From positions 5,828,001 through 5,892,000 of the forward strand of contig NZ_CP107819.1 of NCBI RefSeq assembly GCF_036346295.1: a DNA stretch of 64,000 nt. Direction: 5' to 3'. The position numbers and the translations under genes are program-made. Under the pieces are notes generated by a model. The model searched no databases. It saw nothing but the letters and a program-made list of their open reading frames with translations, and had not been told where the DNA came from. The stretch comes from Streptomyces sp. NBC_00536 (lineage in GTDB: Bacteria > Actinomycetota > Actinomycetes > Streptomycetales > Streptomycetaceae). Of the stretch, positions 24,438-32,635 are shown one piece after another. Numbering within the stretch: position 1 is the first letter of the stretch; every line of letters starts with the position of its first letter.

Positions 24438-27400
24438 GTGCACCTCAAGGCCCTGACCCTGCGTGGTTTCAAATCGTTCGCGTCCGCCACCACCCTGCGC
24501 TTCGAGCCGGGCATCACCTGTGTCGTCGGCCCCAACGGCTCAGGAAAGTCCAATGTGGTGGACGCGCTCTCCTGGGTCATGGGCGAGCAGGGAGCCAAGT
24601 CCCTGCGCGGCGGCAAGATGGAAGACGTCATCTTCGCCGGGACCACCGGCCGGCCGCCGCTCGGCCGCGCCGAGGTCTCGCTGACCATCGACAACTCCGA
24701 CGGCGCGCTGCCGATCGACTATGCCGAAGTCACCATCACCCGGATCATGTTCCGCGGCGGCAGCAGCGAATACCAGATCAACGGCGACACCTGCCGCCTC
24801 CTGGACATCCAGGAACTGCTCTCCGATTCCGGCATCGGCCGCGAGATGCACGTCATCGTCGGCCAGGGCCAGCTGGACTCCGTCCTGCACGCCGATCCGA
24901 TGGGCCGCCGCGCCTTCATCGAGGAAGCGGCGGGCGTACTGAAACACCGCAAGCGCAAGGAGAAGGCGCTGCGGAAACTGGACTCGATGCAGGCGAACCT
25001 CGCACGCGTCCAGGACCTCGGCGACGAACTGCGGCGCCAGCTCAAGCCGCTGGGGCGGCAGGCGGCGGTGGCCCGGCGGGCCGCCGTCATCCAGGCCGAC
25101 CTGCGGGACGCGCGGCTGCGGCTGCTGGCCGACGACCTCGTCACCCTGCGCGGCGCGCTCGACGCGGAGATCGCGGACGAGTCCGCGCTCAAGGAACGCA
25201 AGGAATCGGCCGAAGCGGAACTCGCCGACGCGCTGCGCCGGGAGGCCGCCCTGGAGGAGGCCGTCCGCGCGCTGACGCCGCGGCTCCAGCGGGCGCAGCA
25301 GACCTGGTACGAACTGTCACAGCTCGCCGAACGGGTCCGCGGGACGGACTCGCTGGCCGAGGCACGGGTCAGGAGCGCGACGGCCCCGGTCGAGGAGGAG
25401 CGGCGCGGCCGCGACCCCGAGGACCTGGAGAAGGAGGCCGCCCGGATCCGCGAGCAGGAAGCGGAACTGACGGCCGCGCTGGAGGCCGCCACCCGCGCGC
25501 TGGAGGACACCTCGGCGCACCGGGCCGAACTGGAACGCGCGCTGGAGGGCGAGGAACGGCGGCTGCGGGACGCGGCGCGGGCCATCGCCGACCGGCGCGA
25601 GGGGCTGGCCCGGCTGACCGGAAGGCTGGGCTCGGCCCGCTCCCGGGCCGGGGCCGCGCAGGCGGAGATCGACCGGCTGGTCGCCGCCCGCGACGAAGCG
25701 GAATCCCGGGCGGTGGCCGCGCGCGAGGAGTACGAGGCCCTCGCCGAGGAGGTCGGCGCGCTGGACGCGGGGGAGTCCGTGGCGGCCGAGTACGAGCATG
25801 CGCGGACGGAACTGACCGCGGCGGAGGAGGCGCTCACGGGCGCCCGGGACGCGCTGGCGGCGGCGGAACGGTCCCGCGCGGCGGTGTCGGCGCGGCGGGA
25901 GGCGCTGGCGCTGGGCCTGCGGCGCAAGGACGGCACCGGCGCGGTGCTGGCGGCCCGGGAACAGCTCGCGGGCCTGCTCGGGCCCGCGGCGCAGCGGCTG
26001 ACGGTGGCCGCCGGGTACGAGGTCGCGGTCGCGGCGGCGCTGGGTGCGGCGGCCGATGCGCTCGCCGTGACCTCGCCCGGGGCGGCCGCCGCCGCGATCC
26101 GGCATCTGCGGGGTGCCGACGCGGGCCGGGCGACGTTCCTGATCGCCCCGACGACGGTCCCGCCCCAGTCGGCGGCCCCGGACCCCGGTCCTGACCCTGC
26201 GGCCGGCGGTGTTCCGGAGCCCTCAAGCGCCGGGCGGGCTGTTGTTGCCTCCGGCGGCGCCTCAAACGCCGGCGGGGCTGGGGTGGGCGCCTTGGCCCCC
26301 GTCGAGGGGTTCGGGGTGGGCGCGGCTTCGGACCCCGGGTCTGACCGTGCCGGGCTGGGAGTTGCCTCCGGCGGGGCTGGGGTGGGCTCCTCGGGCTCAG
26401 GCGGGGCTGGGGTGGGCTCTGCCCCGGGCCCCGGCGGGGCTGGGGTGGGCCCCGTGGCGGGGGTGGGCACCTTGGACCTCGGGGTGGCCGTGGGGGAGTT
26501 GGTCGGTGGGGACGGTGGGGTGCGGCGGGCCGTGGGGTGGGTCGTGCGGGACTACCGGGTGGTGCCGGAGCTCGCGGATGCCGAGGCGCTGGTGGCCGCG
26601 CGGCCCGAGCTGGTCGCGGTGACCGTCGCGGGAGACGTGCTCGGGGCGCACCTGGCGCAGGGCGGGTCCGCCGGAGCGCCCAGCCTCATCGAGGTGCAGG
26701 CCGCCGTCGACGAGGCGGACGCCGACCTGGCCGGACTGGAGGTCCGGTGCCGGGAGCTGGCCGGGGCCAGGGTGGACGCCGAGGCCCGCCGCCGGGAGTG
26801 CGCGGACCTGGTCGAGGAACTGGCCGAGCGGCGCCGCGCGGGCGAACAGGCGAAGGCCGGGGTGGCCCAGCAGCTCGGGCGGCTCTCCGGCCAGGCGAAG
26901 GGCGCGGCGGGCGAGGCCGAGCGCTGCGCCGCGGCCGCGGCCAAGGCCCAGGACGCGCTGGAACAAGCGCTGGCCGATGTGGCGGAGTGCGCCGAACGGC
27001 TCGCCGTGGTCGAGGAGATGCCGGGGGAGGAGGAGCCGGACGCCTCGGTCCGCGACCGGCTCGCGGCGGACGGCGCCAACGCCCGGCAGACCGAGATGGA
27101 GGCGCGGCTGCTGCTGCGCACCCACGAGGAGCGGGTCAAGGCACTGACGGGAAGGGCCGATTCCCTGGACCGCGCGGCCCGGGCGGAGCGCGAGGCCCGC
27201 GCCCGGGCCGAGCGCCGCACCGCCCGGCGGCGGCGCGAGGCCCGGGTGGCCACGGCGGTGGCCGACGGCGCCCGCCAGCTGCTGGCGCACATCGAGGTGT
27301 CGCTGGGCCGCGCGGACCGGGAGCGCACGGCCGCCGAGTCCGCGAAGGGGGTCCGGGAGCAGGAGCTGGGGGAGGCCCGTACCCGCGGCCGTGACCTCAA

Positions 27401-28265
27401 GGGCGAACTCGACAAGCTCACCGACTCCGTGCACCGCGGCGAGGTGCTCGGCGCGGAGAAGCGGCTGCGCATCGAGCAGGTGGAGACCAAGGCGCTGGAG
27501 GAGTTCGGGGTGGCGGCGGCCGGGCTGGTCGCCGAGTACGGCCCGGACCAGCCGGTGCGCCCGAGTCCGCCCGCCGAAGGCGAGGAGCAGGAGGCGGACC
27601 TCCTGCCGGGTCCCTTCGTACGGGCGCGGCAGGAGAAGCGGCTGCGAGCCGCCGAGCGGGCGTACCAGCAGCTCGGCAAGGTCAATCCGCTCGCGCTGGA
27701 GGAGTTCGCGGCGCTGGAGGAGCGGCACAAGTTCCTGAGCGAGCAGCTCGAAGACCTCCGCAAGACCCGGGCGGACCTCCTTCAGGTCGTGAAGGAGGTC
27801 GACCAGCGCGTCGAGCAGGTGTTCACCGAGGCGTACCACGACACGGCCCGGCAGTTCGAGGGGGTCTTCTCGCGGCTCTTCCCCGGCGGTGAGGGCCGGC
27901 TGGTCCTGACCGATCCCGGCAACATGCTCACCACCGGGGTGGACGTGGAGGCCCGCCCGCCGGGCAAGAAGGTCAAGCGGCTCTCGCTGCTCTCCGGCGG
28001 CGAACGCTCGCTGACGGCCGTGGCCCTGCTGGTCTCCATCTTCAAGGCCCGGCCCAGCCCGTTCTACGTGATGGACGAGGTCGAGGCGGCTCTGGACGAC
28101 ACCAACCTGCAGCGGCTGATCCGGATCATGGAGGAGCTCCAGGAGAGTTCCCAGCTGATCGTGATCACGCACCAGAAGCGGACGATGGAGGTCGCGGACG
28201 CCCTCTACGGCGTTTCGATGCAGGGCGACGGGGTGTCGAAGGTCATCAGCCAGCGCCTCCGCTGA
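24438..28265 (+). CDS. smc: Chromosome segregation SMC ATPase with an expanded hinge
   Basis: Condensin ATPase that compacts and segregates the chromosome with ScpA/ScpB. The N-terminal head starts MHLKALTLRGFKSFASATTL and has Walker A GPNGSGKSN at residues 32-40; two long Glu/Arg/Ala coiled coils flank the hinge; the C-terminal head has the signature LSLLSGGERS near 1182-1191 and Walker B FYVMDEVEAALDD about 30 residues later. At 1275 residues it is roughly 90 longer than I recall for S. coelicolor SMC. The excess lies in the hinge (about residues 575-680), where Gly/Val/Ala-rich sequence is encoded by repeats. GTG start at 24438. No T-rich terminator follows. Confidence 0.97.
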   Translation: MHLKALTLRGFKSFASATTLRFEPGITCVVGPNGSGKSNVVDALSWVMGEQGAKSLRGGKMEDVIFAGTTGRPPLGRAEVSLTIDNSDGALPIDYAEVTITRIMFRGGSSEYQINGDTCRLLDIQELLSDSGIGREMHVIVGQGQLDSVLHADPMGRRAFIEEAAGVLKHRKRKEKALRKLDSMQANLARVQDLGDELRRQLKPLGRQAAVARRAAVIQADLRDARLRLLADDLVTLRGALDAEIADESALKERKESAEAELADALRREAALEEAVRALTPRLQRAQQTWYELSQLAERVRGTDSLAEARVRSATAPVEEERRGRDPEDLEKEAARIREQEAELTAALEAATRALEDTSAHRAELERALEGEERRLRDAARAIADRREGLARLTGRLGSARSRAGAAQAEIDRLVAARDEAESRAVAAREEYEALAEEVGALDAGESVAAEYEHARTELTAAEEALTGARDALAAAERSRAAVSARREALALGLRRKDGTGAVLAAREQLAGLLGPAAQRLTVAAGYEVAVAAALGAAADALAVTSPGAAAAAIRHLRGADAGRATFLIAPTTVPPQSAAPDPGPDPAAGGVPEPSSAGRAVVASGGASNAGGAGVGALAPVEGFGVGAASDPGSDRAGLGVASGGAGVGSSGSGGAGVGSAPGPGGAGVGPVAGVGTLDLGVAVGELVGGDGGVRRAVGWVVRDYRVVPELADAEALVAARPELVAVTVAGDVLGAHLAQGGSAGAPSLIEVQAAVDEADADLAGLEVRCRELAGARVDAEARRRECADLVEELAERRRAGEQAKAGVAQQLGRLSGQAKGAAGEAERCAAAAAKAQDALEQALADVAECAERLAVVEEMPGEEEPDASVRDRLAADGANARQTEMEARLLLRTHEERVKALTGRADSLDRAARAEREARARAERRTARRRREARVATAVADGARQLLAHIEVSLGRADRERTAAESAKGVREQELGEARTRGRDLKGELDKLTDSVHRGEVLGAEKRLRIEQVETKALEEFGVAAAGLVAEYGPDQPVRPSPPAEGEEQEADLLPGPFVRARQEKRLRAAERAYQQLGKVNPLALEEFAALEERHKFLSEQLEDLRKTRADLLQVVKEVDQRVEQVFTEAYHDTARQFEGVFSRLFPGGEGRLVLTDPGNMLTTGVDVEARPPGKKVKRLSLLSGGERSLTAVALLVSIFKARPSPFYVMDEVEAALDDTNLQRLIRIMEELQESSQLIVITHQKRTMEVADALYGVSMQGDGVSKVISQRLR
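26161..26480 (+). repeat. Repeat-derived low-complexity insertion in the SMC hinge coding region
   Basis: Contains a 23-bp element (26219-26241) and a 34-bp element (26247-26280), both identical to copies in the glnD-ffh spacer. It also has four copies of an 18-mer, GGCGGGGCTGGGGTGGGC, at 26271-26288, 26370-26387, 26400-26417 and 26433-26450. The reading frame stays open, giving GGAGVG-type peptide. It interrupts the hinge between IAPTTVPPQ and the strand DLGVAVGELVG. Confidence 0.9.
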
Positions 28266-28323
28266 GATCTGCCTCAGGTCTCTTCATTCAAGACATGAAC
28301 GGTACGAGATTCCCTACAGGGTG

Positions 28324-28351
28324 TTGACTTCATGAAATGAACACATAGGCT
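28324..28351 (+). promoter_or_regulatory. Candidate promoter for the sugar permease gene
   Basis: TTGACT (28324-28329), 16-bp spacer, TAGGCT (28346-28351), in an AT-rich stretch with the palindrome TTCATGAA between the elements, 111 bp upstream of the permease start. A TTGACx -35 with a TAGrrT-like -10 is a common streptomycete vegetative pattern. Confidence 0.5.
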
Positions 28352-28462
28352 CGCTCCCGCCGCCCTTCCCTTCGGGTGGTGCCCGATCTTGAACTGTGCG
28401 CCACTGGAAGGAATCACCCCCACGTCCGCCCGTCACCGCAGCCGGGCACGCAGGAGCAGACC

Positions 28463-29896
28463 TTGACCAGCAGCACATCACAGGCGCCCTCGTCGGGCGG
28501 CGCACGCGTGTCCCAGCCCGACCATCTCGGTCACGTCATCTTCATCACCGCGGCCGCCGCGATGGGCGGTTTCCTCTTCGGCTACGACAGCTCCGTGATC
28601 AACGGCGCCGTCGAGGCCATCCGCGACCGCTTCGACGTCGGTTCGGGGACGCTCGCGCAGGTGATCGCCGCCGCACTCATCGGCTGTGCCTTCGGCGCGG
28701 CCACGGCCGGCCGCATCGCCGACCGGATCGGCCGCATCCGCTGCATGCAGATCGCCGCCGTCCTGTTCACCGCGAGCGCCATCGGCTCCGCCCTGCCGTT
28801 CGCCCTGTGGGACCTCGCCATGTGGCGCATCATCGGCGGCTTCGGCATCGGCATGGCCTCGGTCATCGGCCCGGCCTACATCGCCGAGGTGTCGCCGCCC
28901 GCCTACCGCGGCCGGCTCGCCTCCTTCCAGCAGGCGGCGATCGTGATCGGCATCGCGATCTCGCAGCTCGTCAACTGGGGCATCCTGAACCTCGCCGACG
29001 GAGAGCAGCGCGGCAAGGTCGGCGGCCTGGAAGCCTGGCAGTGGATGCTCGGCGTGATGGTGGTCCCGGCCGTGCTCTACGGCCTGCTGTCCTTCGCCAT
29101 CCCCGAGTCCCCGCGCTTCCTCGTCTCGGTCGGCCGCATGGAGAAGGCGAAGACCGTCCTGCGGGAGGTCGAGGGCGACGGCATCGACGCCGACGCCCGG
29201 GTCCGCGAGATCGACAGCGCCATCCATTCGGAGCAGAAGTCCACCTTCAAGGACCTGCTCGGCGGACGCTTCGGCTTCCTGCCGATCGTCTGGATCGGCA
29301 TCGGGCTCTCGGTCTTCCAGCAGCTCGTCGGCATCAACGTGATCTTCTACTACAGCTCCTCGCTGTGGCAGTCGGTCGGCATCGACCCGAGCTCCTCGTT
29401 CCTGTACTCCTTCGAGACCTCCGTCGTGAACATCATCGGCACGGTCATCGCGATGGTGTTCGTGGACCGCATCGGCCGCAAGCCGCTGGCCCTCATCGGC
29501 TCCGTCGGCATGACGGTCTCCCTCGCGCTCGCCGCCTGGGCCTTCTCCTACAAGGACACCAGCAGCGGTGACATCGCCCTGCCGCACGCCCAGGGTCTGG
29601 TGGCCCTCATCGCCGCCAACTTCTTCGTCCTCTTCTTCGCCCTCTCCTGGGGCGTGGTGGTCTGGGTGCTGCTCGGCGAGATGTTCCCGGGCCGGATCCG
29701 CGCGGCCGCCCTCGGCGTGGCCGCCGCCGCCCAGTGGATCGCCAACTGGGTCATCACGGTCTCGTTCCCGACGCTCTCGGACTGGAACCTGTCCGGTGCC
29801 TATGTGATCTACGCGGTCTTCGCCCTGCTCTCGGTCCCCTTCATCCTCAAGTGGGTGCCGGAGACCAAGGGCAAGGCGTTGGAGGAGATGGGGTGA
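28463..29896 (+). CDS. glcP: MFS sugar (glucose) permease, GlcP-like
   Basis: A 12-helix sugar porter of 477 residues. Signatures: GRIADRIGRIR between TM2 and 3, YIAEVSPPAYRGRLAS, PESPRFLVS at the end of TM6, QQLVGINVIFYYSSSLW in TM7, VDRIGRKPLAL and the closing VPETKGKALEEMG. The position next to smc and the sequence match the main glucose permease GlcP of S. coelicolor. The TTG at 28463 is chosen because CAGGAG lies 6 nt upstream and the length then fits the family; upstream in-frame starts run into the promoter. Confidence 0.93.
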   Translation: MTSSTSQAPSSGGARVSQPDHLGHVIFITAAAAMGGFLFGYDSSVINGAVEAIRDRFDVGSGTLAQVIAAALIGCAFGAATAGRIADRIGRIRCMQIAAVLFTASAIGSALPFALWDLAMWRIIGGFGIGMASVIGPAYIAEVSPPAYRGRLASFQQAAIVIGIAISQLVNWGILNLADGEQRGKVGGLEAWQWMLGVMVVPAVLYGLLSFAIPESPRFLVSVGRMEKAKTVLREVEGDGIDADARVREIDSAIHSEQKSTFKDLLGGRFGFLPIVWIGIGLSVFQQLVGINVIFYYSSSLWQSVGIDPSSSFLYSFETSVVNIIGTVIAMVFVDRIGRKPLALIGSVGMTVSLALAAWAFSYKDTSSGDIALPHAQGLVALIAANFFVLFFALSWGVVVWVLLGEMFPGRIRAAALGVAAAAQWIANWVITVSFPTLSDWNLSGAYVIYAVFALLSVPFILKWVPETKGKALEEMG

Positions 29897-29931
29897 CCAT
29901 CCCCCGCCAACACCCCCTCTCCTCCGTGGCG

Positions 29932-29962
29932 CTGCCCCGGCTCAGTCCTTGAGCCGGGGCAG
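29932..29962. terminator. Bidirectional terminator overlapping the end of the luciferase-like gene
   Basis: Perfect 13-bp stem (29932-29944 with 29950-29962), loop GTCCT, between convergent glcP and the oxidoreductase gene; it includes the latter's stop codon and last codons. Confidence 0.8.
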
Positions 29963-30928
29963 TACCCGTTCGCACAACAGCTCCAGGCTGCGCTGCCCTT
30001 CGTCCAGCGGCATGCCGCCGCACAGCGGGTGCAGGACGAGGTTGCCCGCCTCGCCCGCGCCCCGGGCGTACGTCACCGCCTCGTCCGGGGTCAGGATCCG
30101 GTACACCCCTTCCGCGCGCAGCTCCTCGACGGTGCGCGCGCCGGACCGTACCGCCGAGCGGATGTCCTTGGACTGCCAGGACGCGTACATGCCCGCCTCG
30201 TGCAGGAAGTGGTGCCCGTACTGCGCCCACGCCCGGTCCGGGTCCTCGGCGATGTGCAGCAGCGGGGTCTCGGCCGCGGGCATCATGCAGAAGCCCTCCG
30301 TGCCGTACTCCACCAGCCGCGCGAGGTAGTAGGCCTCCAGCTCCGGCAGGTGCGCGCTCGGGAAGAACGGCAGGCCGAGCCGGGCCGCGCGGCGGGCCGC
30401 CGCCTGCGAGCTGCCGCCGACCAGCAGCAGCGGGTGCGGCCGGGTGAAGGGGCGCGGGGTGACCTTGACGGTGCGGCCCCGGAACTCGAACGGCTCGCCG
30501 GTCCACGCCTTGAGCAGGGTCTCCAGCAGCTCGTCCTGGAGCCGGCCGCGCCTGCCCCATTCGACGCCGTGCTGCTCGTACTCCTCCGGGCGGTAGCCGA
30601 TGCCGGCCACCGTCACCAGCCGTCCGCCGCTCAGCAGGTCCAGCACCGCGATGTCCTCGGCCACCTTCAGCGGGTCGTGGAGCGGCCCGATGATCGCGGA
30701 GACGGTGACGGCGATCCGGCGGGTGGCGCCGAAGACGGCGCCCGCGAGGGCGAAGGGCGAGGGCAGCCAGTTGTTGTCGGTGCCGTGGTGCTCCTCGGTC
30801 TGGAGGGTGTCGATGCCGTGTTCGTCGGCGTACCGCGCCATCTCCAGCGCCGCCCGGTAGCGGGCGGAGAGGGTCTCGGGCGTGCCGTCCGGGTCGATGA
30901 GGTTGAACCGGACCACGGTGATGGGCAT
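29942..30928 (-). CDS. LLM-class (luciferase-like) flavin-dependent oxidoreductase
   Basis: A 328-residue TIM-barrel protein of the bacterial luciferase family: MPITVVRFNLIDPDG, ARYADEHGIDTLQTEEHHG, VAEDIAVLDLLSGGRLVTVAGIGYRPEEYEQ, LLLVGGSSQAAARRAARLGLPFF. Such enzymes use FMN or F420. The GIGYRPEEY-type motif occurs in both groups, so the cofactor is not decided, though the window's cofC shows the organism makes F420. Substrate unknown. Monocistronic by position, sharing a promoter-facing region with the upstream permease gene on the same strand (71 bp gap). Confidence 0.88.
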   Translation of the reverse strand: MPITVVRFNLIDPDGTPETLSARYRAALEMARYADEHGIDTLQTEEHHGTDNNWLPSPFALAGAVFGATRRIAVTVSAIIGPLHDPLKVAEDIAVLDLLSGGRLVTVAGIGYRPEEYEQHGVEWGRRGRLQDELLETLLKAWTGEPFEFRGRTVKVTPRPFTRPHPLLLVGGSSQAAARRAARLGLPFFPSAHLPELEAYYLARLVEYGTEGFCMMPAAETPLLHIAEDPDRAWAQYGHHFLHEAGMYASWQSKDIRSAVRSGARTVEELRAEGVYRILTPDEAVTYARGAGEAGNLVLHPLCGGMPLDEGQRSLELLCERVLPRLKD

Positions 30929-30999
30929 GAAGAAGTCCCCCTTCGCCTTGCTGCTCGCGGTGACGGGCCGGGCGAAGGGGGACGTTAGCTGACGCAGCG

Positions 31000-32487
31000 T
31001 CAGTTGGACAGGGATCCGGCGAGCGCGGGTTCCGCCGCGTCCGCGTCCGCGGGGGCCGCGGGCGCCCCGGTGCGCGGGAGGACGGCGTACAGCAGGCCGG
31101 AGGTCGCGATGCCCGCCGCCCAGCCCAGGCCGTTCTCACCGATCCAGCTGCCCGCGAGGGGTCCCGCGAACCAGTCGACCTTGGTGAACAGCAGGCCCAC
31201 GACCAGCGCGAGCGCCCACGCGGTCATCGCCTGCCAGGCGAAGCCGCCCTTGTACCAGTAGGCGCTGGTGCGCCCCGTGTCCAGCAGCGCGCCCGCGTCG
31301 TACGTACGGCCGCGCAGCATGTCCACGCCGAAGACGCCGATCCAGGCGGAGAAGGCCACGGCCAGCAGGGTCAGGAAGGAGATGAACGACCCGAAGAAGC
31401 CGGTCGCCACGACCATCAGCAGGAAGCCGAAGACCAGGCTGATGACGGCATTGACACTGACGGCCCAGGCGCGCGGGACCTTGATGCCGAGGGTCTGCGC
31501 GGTGAAGCCCGCCGAATACATCGACATGGAGTTGATCAGCAGCATCCCGACCAGCGCCACCAGCAGGTACGGGACGGCGATCCAGACGGGCAGCAGCTCG
31601 CCGATGAAGGAGACCGGGTCCTGCGCGGTGGCCAGGTCGGGGGCGGCGACCGCCATGACCGCGCCCATCAGGACCATCGGGATGACGACCACGGCCGCGC
31701 CGCCGACCGTCGCGCCGACCATGCCCTTGGAGGAGGCGGTGCGCGGCAGGTAGCGGGTGAAGTCGGGGCCCGAGGGCACCCAGCTGATGCCGCCCGCCGC
31801 GATGGTGCCGATGCCCGCGACCATCATCGCGGTCGAGCCGGCCGGCTTGCCGAAGACCGCGGACCAGTCGGTCTCGGCGATGAGGTAGCCGAGCACCAGC
31901 ACGCTGAAGGCGCCGAAGAGGTACGTCGACCACTTCGAGCACACGCGCAGCGCGTTGATCCCGAGCCCGGAGACCAGGAAGGTGCAGCCGACGAAGAGCA
32001 GCAGCGTGACCACGATCAGCGTGGTGTTCTTCCGGACGCCGAAGAGCAGGTCCAGGACGGTCAGCATGGCGAAGGCGCCGCTGACCGCGTTGATCGTCTC
32101 CCAGCCCCAGCGGGCGACCCAGATGAGCGCGCCGGGGAAGAGGTTGCCGCGCTGGCCGAAGACGGCGCGCGAGAGGGCCATGCCGGGGGCGCCGCCGCGC
32201 TTTCCGGCGATCGAGATCAGCCCGACCAGTCCGTAGGAAACGACGGGCGCCGCGAAGGCGACGACGAGGACCTGCCAGAAGTTCAGCTTGTTGAAGATGA
32301 CCAGACCCGCGCCCATGGTCAGCAGCAGCACGCTGATGTTGGCGGCGACCCAGGTGGGGACGAGTTCACGGACGCGGCCCGTGCGCTCGGCGTCCGGGAC
32401 GGGTTCGAGGCCGCGGGTCTCCATCGCGGTCTCCGCCGCGGCGTGGGCCGCGGTCTCTATCGCACCGTCGGCGGGCTCGGCAGGCAT
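31000..32487 (-). CDS. NCS1-family purine/cytosine-type permease
   Basis: A 495-residue membrane protein with about 12 hydrophobic segments. Family marks: VPTWVAANISVLLLTMGAGL (TM1), GLISIAGKRGGAPGMALSRA, WVARWGWETINAVSGAF, GISWVPSGPDFTRYLPRTAS and LINSMSMYSAGFTAQTLGIK. These fit cytosine/purine:cation symporters (CodB-like NCS1). The N-terminal 35 residues are Ala/Glu-rich and probably cytosolic. Divergent from ftsY with an inverted repeat in the 148-bp spacer. The precise substrate is inferred from family only. Confidence 0.9.
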   Translation of the reverse strand: MPAEPADGAIETAAHAAAETAMETRGLEPVPDAERTGRVRELVPTWVAANISVLLLTMGAGLVIFNKLNFWQVLVVAFAAPVVSYGLVGLISIAGKRGGAPGMALSRAVFGQRGNLFPGALIWVARWGWETINAVSGAFAMLTVLDLLFGVRKNTTLIVVTLLLFVGCTFLVSGLGINALRVCSKWSTYLFGAFSVLVLGYLIAETDWSAVFGKPAGSTAMMVAGIGTIAAGGISWVPSGPDFTRYLPRTASSKGMVGATVGGAAVVVIPMVLMGAVMAVAAPDLATAQDPVSFIGELLPVWIAVPYLLVALVGMLLINSMSMYSAGFTAQTLGIKVPRAWAVSVNAVISLVFGFLLMVVATGFFGSFISFLTLLAVAFSAWIGVFGVDMLRGRTYDAGALLDTGRTSAYWYKGGFAWQAMTAWALALVVGLLFTKVDWFAGPLAGSWIGENGLGWAAGIATSGLLYAVLPRTGAPAAPADADAAEPALAGSLSN

Positions 32488-32539
32488 GCGCTACTCCGGA
32501 AGGGGTGGAGGTCGTGGGGGAGGTCGTCCATCATCGTAG

Positions 32540-32561
32540 ATTTGGGGTGAAAACCTCAAAT
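32540..32561. promoter_or_regulatory. Inverted repeat upstream of the NCS1 permease, candidate operator
   Basis: Arms ATTTGGGGT (32540-32548) and ACCTCAAAT (32553-32561) with a GAAA loop, 8 of 9 pairs, 53 bp upstream of the permease start. It is the most AT-rich part of the divergent spacer. It could be an operator or a promoter-linked hairpin. Confidence 0.4.
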
Positions 32562-32635
32562 AGAGGCCAAAGCCCCTTGGCGGATCCCCCAAGGTCCGGG
32601 GTCCGGGGGTGGCGGTGACCGATACTGGACGGGTT

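Noticed and set aside
26271..26450. Recurring 18-mers resembling a CRISPR array
   Set aside because: They lie inside smc in frame, spacings vary from 12 to 81 bp, and the interspersed sequence is of the same low complexity. No cas genes are present.
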